NCBI GenBank assembly: GCA_014905825.1
Contig: JACGCN010000006.1
Coordinates: 1,240,001-1,304,000 of the forward strand
From: Lyophyllum atratum
Taxonomy: Eukaryota > Basidiomycota > Agaricomycetes > Agaricales > Lyophyllaceae
Direction: 5' to 3'
DNA: 64,000 nt
Under the pieces are notes generated by a model. It was given only the letters and a program-made list of their open reading frames with translations. It made no database searches and was not told the DNA's origin. How positions within the stretch are numbered: the stretch's first letter is position 1; each line of letters begins with the position of its first letter. Of the stretch, positions 60,587-64,000 are shown piece by piece. The translations under genes were made by a program, and so were the position numbers.

Positions 60587-60701
60587 GGACGGTGTACATG
60601 ATCGATCTATGGGGATCTCCTGCTTGCACTCCGCATGTGACGTCACATCAGATGGTGTCCACTTATCTTAAGTTTCTTTCAGTTTGTAGGTCCCATCCCT
60701 C
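60587..60701. promoter_or_regulatory. 115-bp bidirectional region between COG5 and the next gene
   Basis: Two start codons diverge from about 115 bases. The segment contains a TGACGTCA motif at about 60638-60645, a CRE/ATF-type octamer, which is suggestive but common by chance. Confidence 0.45.
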
Positions 60702-62229
60702 ATGACAATGTCATACGGCTACTATCAGCAGAACTCTCCAGGATGGGGCACAAACCAAGTACGTAGATCATCTCCTCGCGCCTCACCTTCTAATATTCCG
60801 ATCCAGTACCAATTCGGCCCACCTCCCACTCCAAACTTCCAGTCCCAACCTTCGTGTAAGTCACCCCACCCTGCATCTCCAAAACACGAGGCGCTGACGG
60901 CTGCGCGTCTCTTTTTCTTATATAGGGGGAGGCATGGACTTTTACCGTGCTCACGCACTTGCTCCTGACCCGTGAGCACCCTCCCATGAAATCCATACTC
61001 TCCCCAACAAAGTTGAGACGTACCGTTTCCTCCAGATCCCTCTTTGACCATGCATGGAACGGCGTACGGGACCACTCTGGCCTCGGTGTTGGCCAGACCG
61101 GTGCAGGTGTAGGAACTCATGAAGCGAGGACACTGGCATCGTCGGGCATACGGTGGCATTGTAGGTCCTATCTTTCATCATCATTCCCCATCTCATTTGC
61201 TATCCAGGGCGAGCTAAGTCGCATGCTACCAGTTGAAATCGGTCATGCCGCTGCCTATGAAGCGTACCGTACATGGATCCACAATACCTCAGTATATGAG
61301 CCACTAAGTGGCGATCTGCACAAACAAAGAGAGGGTCTCATTGGTCTAGCTGTTGCAGAAGGTATATCTTCTCCGCCGTTCTTGCCCCGCAGCTACAGCA
61401 CTGATACGTCCGCCCAGCGACTCGCCTACTGTCATACGCCAACCGACATCTGGACAACTTTGCTCGCATGTCAGCCTCAGAGGCAGCGGCAGCCACTGCT
61501 TCCATCATCTTCTACCAAGTTCGTACAATTTCATGTCCCGTACATTTGATTCCTCTTCTGACATTCCTTGGTCTTTAGGGCAGAGAAGAAATGGGCATGG
61601 GTGGCTATGGCCGATCTCGATCTCGAACCCGCCATGGTTCGGGCAGCTCTTATGGAGGTGGTGATCCATATGCTTTCGACGACGCTCTGGCTTACCCCGG
61701 TCGCCGCTCTGGCTCTCGGCATCGATCCCATTCTCGATCGCGTGCTCCTCTCATACAAGTAAGGGGTGGCGGAGGTATGTCGCCCATGCCAGGCGGATAC
61801 CCAGGATCCGGCTACCCCTCTTCCATGCCGCCTGGCATCTCTTCCGGCTATTCCAACCAGTCTCCAACCTATGGATCATTCCCCAACAGCGGAATGCCTA
61901 TCAACATGCCTGGCCATGGGACCCCATACCCACAGACCGCTGGAATGGGTATGGCTGGCTCTTACCCAACTTCACCTATGCCCATGGGCGGGCCAATGAG
62001 CGGCTCCCACCGTGGACGAAGCTCATCATTTTCATACCAACAGCCCGCTTACATGGGTGGAGCGATGAACGCGGGGGGAGGGATGCCTCAGGGTCCAACG
62101 ACAATCGTCATTCAAAAACCACGGAAACATCATAAACATCACCATCGTCACCGTTCATCCAGTAGACGCGCCAGAAGTATCTCGCCCTACCGCGACCATT
62201 ATCCCGCGCCTCATTACCCTCGTTACTGA
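60702..62229 (+). CDS. Uncharacterised basidiomycete protein with His-rich C-terminus, one frame break
   Basis: N-terminus 'MTMSYGYYQQNSPGWG'; an intron later comes 'GGMDFYRAHALAPDP'. A helical core follows: 'LFDHAWNGVRDHSG', 'HWHRRAYGGI', 'GELSRMLPVEIGHAAAYEAY', 'LIGLAVAEATRLLSYANRHL', and 'MSASEAAAATASIIFYQGRE'. Then a Gly/Ser/Pro/Tyr-rich low-complexity tail ends in 'KHHKHHHRHRSSSRRARS'. The reading frame breaks at about 61125-61131: 'GTHEAR' and 'HWHRRAY' are one base apart, with one base in excess. Function is unknown; the core plus disordered tail pattern is shared with other hypothetical mushroom proteins, as I recall, but I cannot name a domain. Confidence 0.7.
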
Positions 62230-62950
62230 CCTCCGTCCCGCTCTTGACATCTCCCATCTTCTCGGACACAACATATGCATCACTTCAACCTCAGTCGTCG
62301 CCCTTCCGCCCTATCGTAGTCACTGAAAAATCAAACATAAGGATAATCTGTATAGGAACCATTCGATTGTAGGACCAGATACCTGTAACTTGATATAATC
62401 CCCCAATTTGTAGAACCATTTTATTCAAGGCCATCGCGGCGTCGTGGAGTCGTTTGAGTCCTGATGAAACGCCGGCCCGAGTATCATCCATCATGGATAG
62501 GATGACTGATTTGACGGCGGATTCTTTTCGTTATCTCAGTCCCCTGCTGACGTGTGTGTGGTCACTAGAGCTCAATTAAGACCTCTCCCTTTGTCATTTG
62601 ACATACTTTCTGTCGATCCTCCTGACCTACCGAGCAGGCAATTTTAGCAATGAGCCAGCCGACGTCCTTGGAAACGAACCTCAAACGATCATATAACTGG
62701 CCCATCACTCCGGGATCATGATGCGATGCTGTGTCGCGGCCCTTGGCGACCCCGAGGCTGCGCTGTAACCGGCATCAAACGGGCACGGGCCTTGGGGGTA
62801 TATATACCAGCAGCCTGTGACCCCTGTCCTCCTAATAGGCTGGCCCTGTTCCCCCATCGACAAGGAAGAAAAAACACGTTCAACAGGATTGAATCCCTCC
62901 TACACGCATTTACACAAGACACAACCCCTTTGACGCACTAAATACACATC
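62230..62950. other. Spacer before the four-helix membrane protein gene
   Basis: Contains a TATA-like element (GGGTATATATACC) at about 62789-62801, some 150 bp before the start of the next gene, plausible as its core promoter. Nothing else is recognised. Confidence 0.5.
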
Positions 62951-63741
62951 ATGACTGTTGTTGCGACCCGCACGTTCTGCTGCTGCCTGCCGACGAGGTT
63001 CGGAGTGGTCGTACGTCTCTTTTTTCATTTTGTTGCTCTTTTCGCCTCTTGACAAACTGCACAGATTATCGCCCTCGTTGGTCTCCTGGGAGGAGGAATT
63101 ATATCCGTTGTTGGGGGATTGAATGCCCACAAAATCAGTGCGACCCCCGTTCCACTGTTCCGCAAATTCGTAGCTGATCTGTTTGCCCAGGTGGAAGCAA
63201 AGTGTCCATCGCGATCTCCATAACTGTCTATGCACTCCTCGCCTTCGTTTCAATGCTCGGGTAAGCTTCATCTATTCAGCTCTAGATGGAGCCGTCTCCT
63301 GAGCCCATTTTCTTCCCTTCAGCCTGGTCGGTGCCATTGGACGCAAGCTCTCCCTCATCAAAATTTACTTCTCTATTCTCCTGGTGCACCTGCTCTTCAG
63401 TTTGGCGATCGGCATCTACGCCATCTGGCGCGTCTTCAAGGACGGTAGCGTCTTCCTCAATGACTGCATCGTCTCGAATACCGCAGCCGCCGCCGAGAAT
63501 CCCCAGCAGTTGTGCAACGACGGGCTCAAGCTCGTCAAGGGCCTCACAGTCACGCTTTCCATCATCTTCTGGCTCGTCGAATTATGTGAGTCCCTGTCTT
63601 CTTGTCCAAAACAAAACTTGGGGGTCGGCCGCTGACCTGGCTTCGTGTGCAGGGGGTTGTGTCATTGTCAACAGTTATGCCGGCCAATTGGCAGATGAGA
63701 ATGCTGTCGAGGGGGTGGTTAAGGACACTGAGGCATGGTAA
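62951..63741 (+). CDS. Small four-helix membrane protein of unknown function
   Basis: Spliced exons give about 185 residues: a Cys-rich start (MTVVATRTFCCCLPTRFGVV), then four hydrophobic segments, 'IIALVGLLGGGIISVVGG', 'VSIAISITVYALLAFVSMLG', 'YFSILLVHLLFSLAIGIYAI' and 'LTVTLSIIFWLVELWGCVIV', with an extracellular-type loop carrying two Cys (NDCIVSNT..QLCNDG) between helices 3 and 4. The layout resembles tetraspanins but the CCG motif is absent. The Cys-rich N-terminus could be palmitoylated (inference). Four introns join in frame, ending 'VVKDTEAW'. Confidence 0.8.
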
Positions 63742-64000
63742 TACCGTCGCCACCCTCGTGTACTTATTACCTCTCACATCTTCATAGTGATAGACGTTGA
63801 ATAGAACGCCAACCTAAGCATCCAATTAACGCATGATGAACACCAACACACACAGAGCAACACTTGATACATGTGTGTTTTTGAGCTGTACTTATACAAT
63901 AAAACAAGAGAGCAGCTAGGAATTGTAACATAAGACTTCATATTCCTGATTCGGATGTGTCAGTGAATATCATCGGGTGAAGGGTATCTACATGAATGCA
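63742..64000. other. 3' flank at the window edge
   Basis: AT-rich sequence with a possible poly(A) signal (ACAATAAAACAAG, about 63896-63908). No further gene is visible before the window ends. Confidence 0.4.

Overview
The window is nuclear DNA from a filamentous basidiomycete, most likely a mushroom-forming Agaricomycete. The evidence is densely packed genes on both strands, many short (about 45-70 nt) GT-AG introns, a STE3-type pheromone receptor of the basidiomycete form, a giant DUF3712 protein, and an intron-bearing class II tRNA-Ser. I see no plasmid, phage, CRISPR or secondary-metabolite cluster. The content is mainly single-copy housekeeping genes.

Left third (1-21 kb): the 3' part of a giant DUF3712-repeat protein; GPI18 and a dysferlin/Pex30-type peroxin, head to head with only 30 bp between start codons; a STE3-like receptor with at least three breaks in reading frame; a Thr-type asparaginase with a probable GC-AG intron; tRNA-Ser(GCU) with a 12-nt intron; dynactin subunit 2 (dynamitin); an HbrB/Bit61-type TORC2 subunit head to head with mitochondrial QRI7; and a decayed XPG/GEN1-like nuclease remnant.

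Middle third (21-44 kb): the recombination ATPase RDH54; an intergenic three-copy repeat; an Amidohydro_3 family metal hydrolase; the ERAD ubiquitin ligase HRD1; AIM41 (GatB/YqeY); the queuosine-salvage enzyme QNG1; an NAD kinase with a long acidic/RS tail; a 0.32-kb MITE-like element; a large orphan gene; and two small uncertain genes.

Right third (44-64 kb): a Dal5-type MFS permease; an HMT1/ABCB6-type half ABC transporter; a glycine-rich RRM protein; an HMG-box factor; ILV6 (acetolactate synthase regulatory subunit); COG5 (Golgi tethering); a basidiomycete protein with a His-rich tail; and a four-helix membrane protein.

The genes do not form a single pathway. Several concern membrane and secretory homeostasis (GPI18, HRD1, COG5, the peroxin) and several concern tRNA modification or translation (QRI7, QNG1, AIM41, tRNA-Ser). 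I did not find a convincing new multi-gene system. The most notable signals are the broken STE3 gene, a repeated pattern of one-base frame breaks in otherwise conserved genes, the nuclease relic beside RDH54, the MITE-like element, and a few unusual introns.
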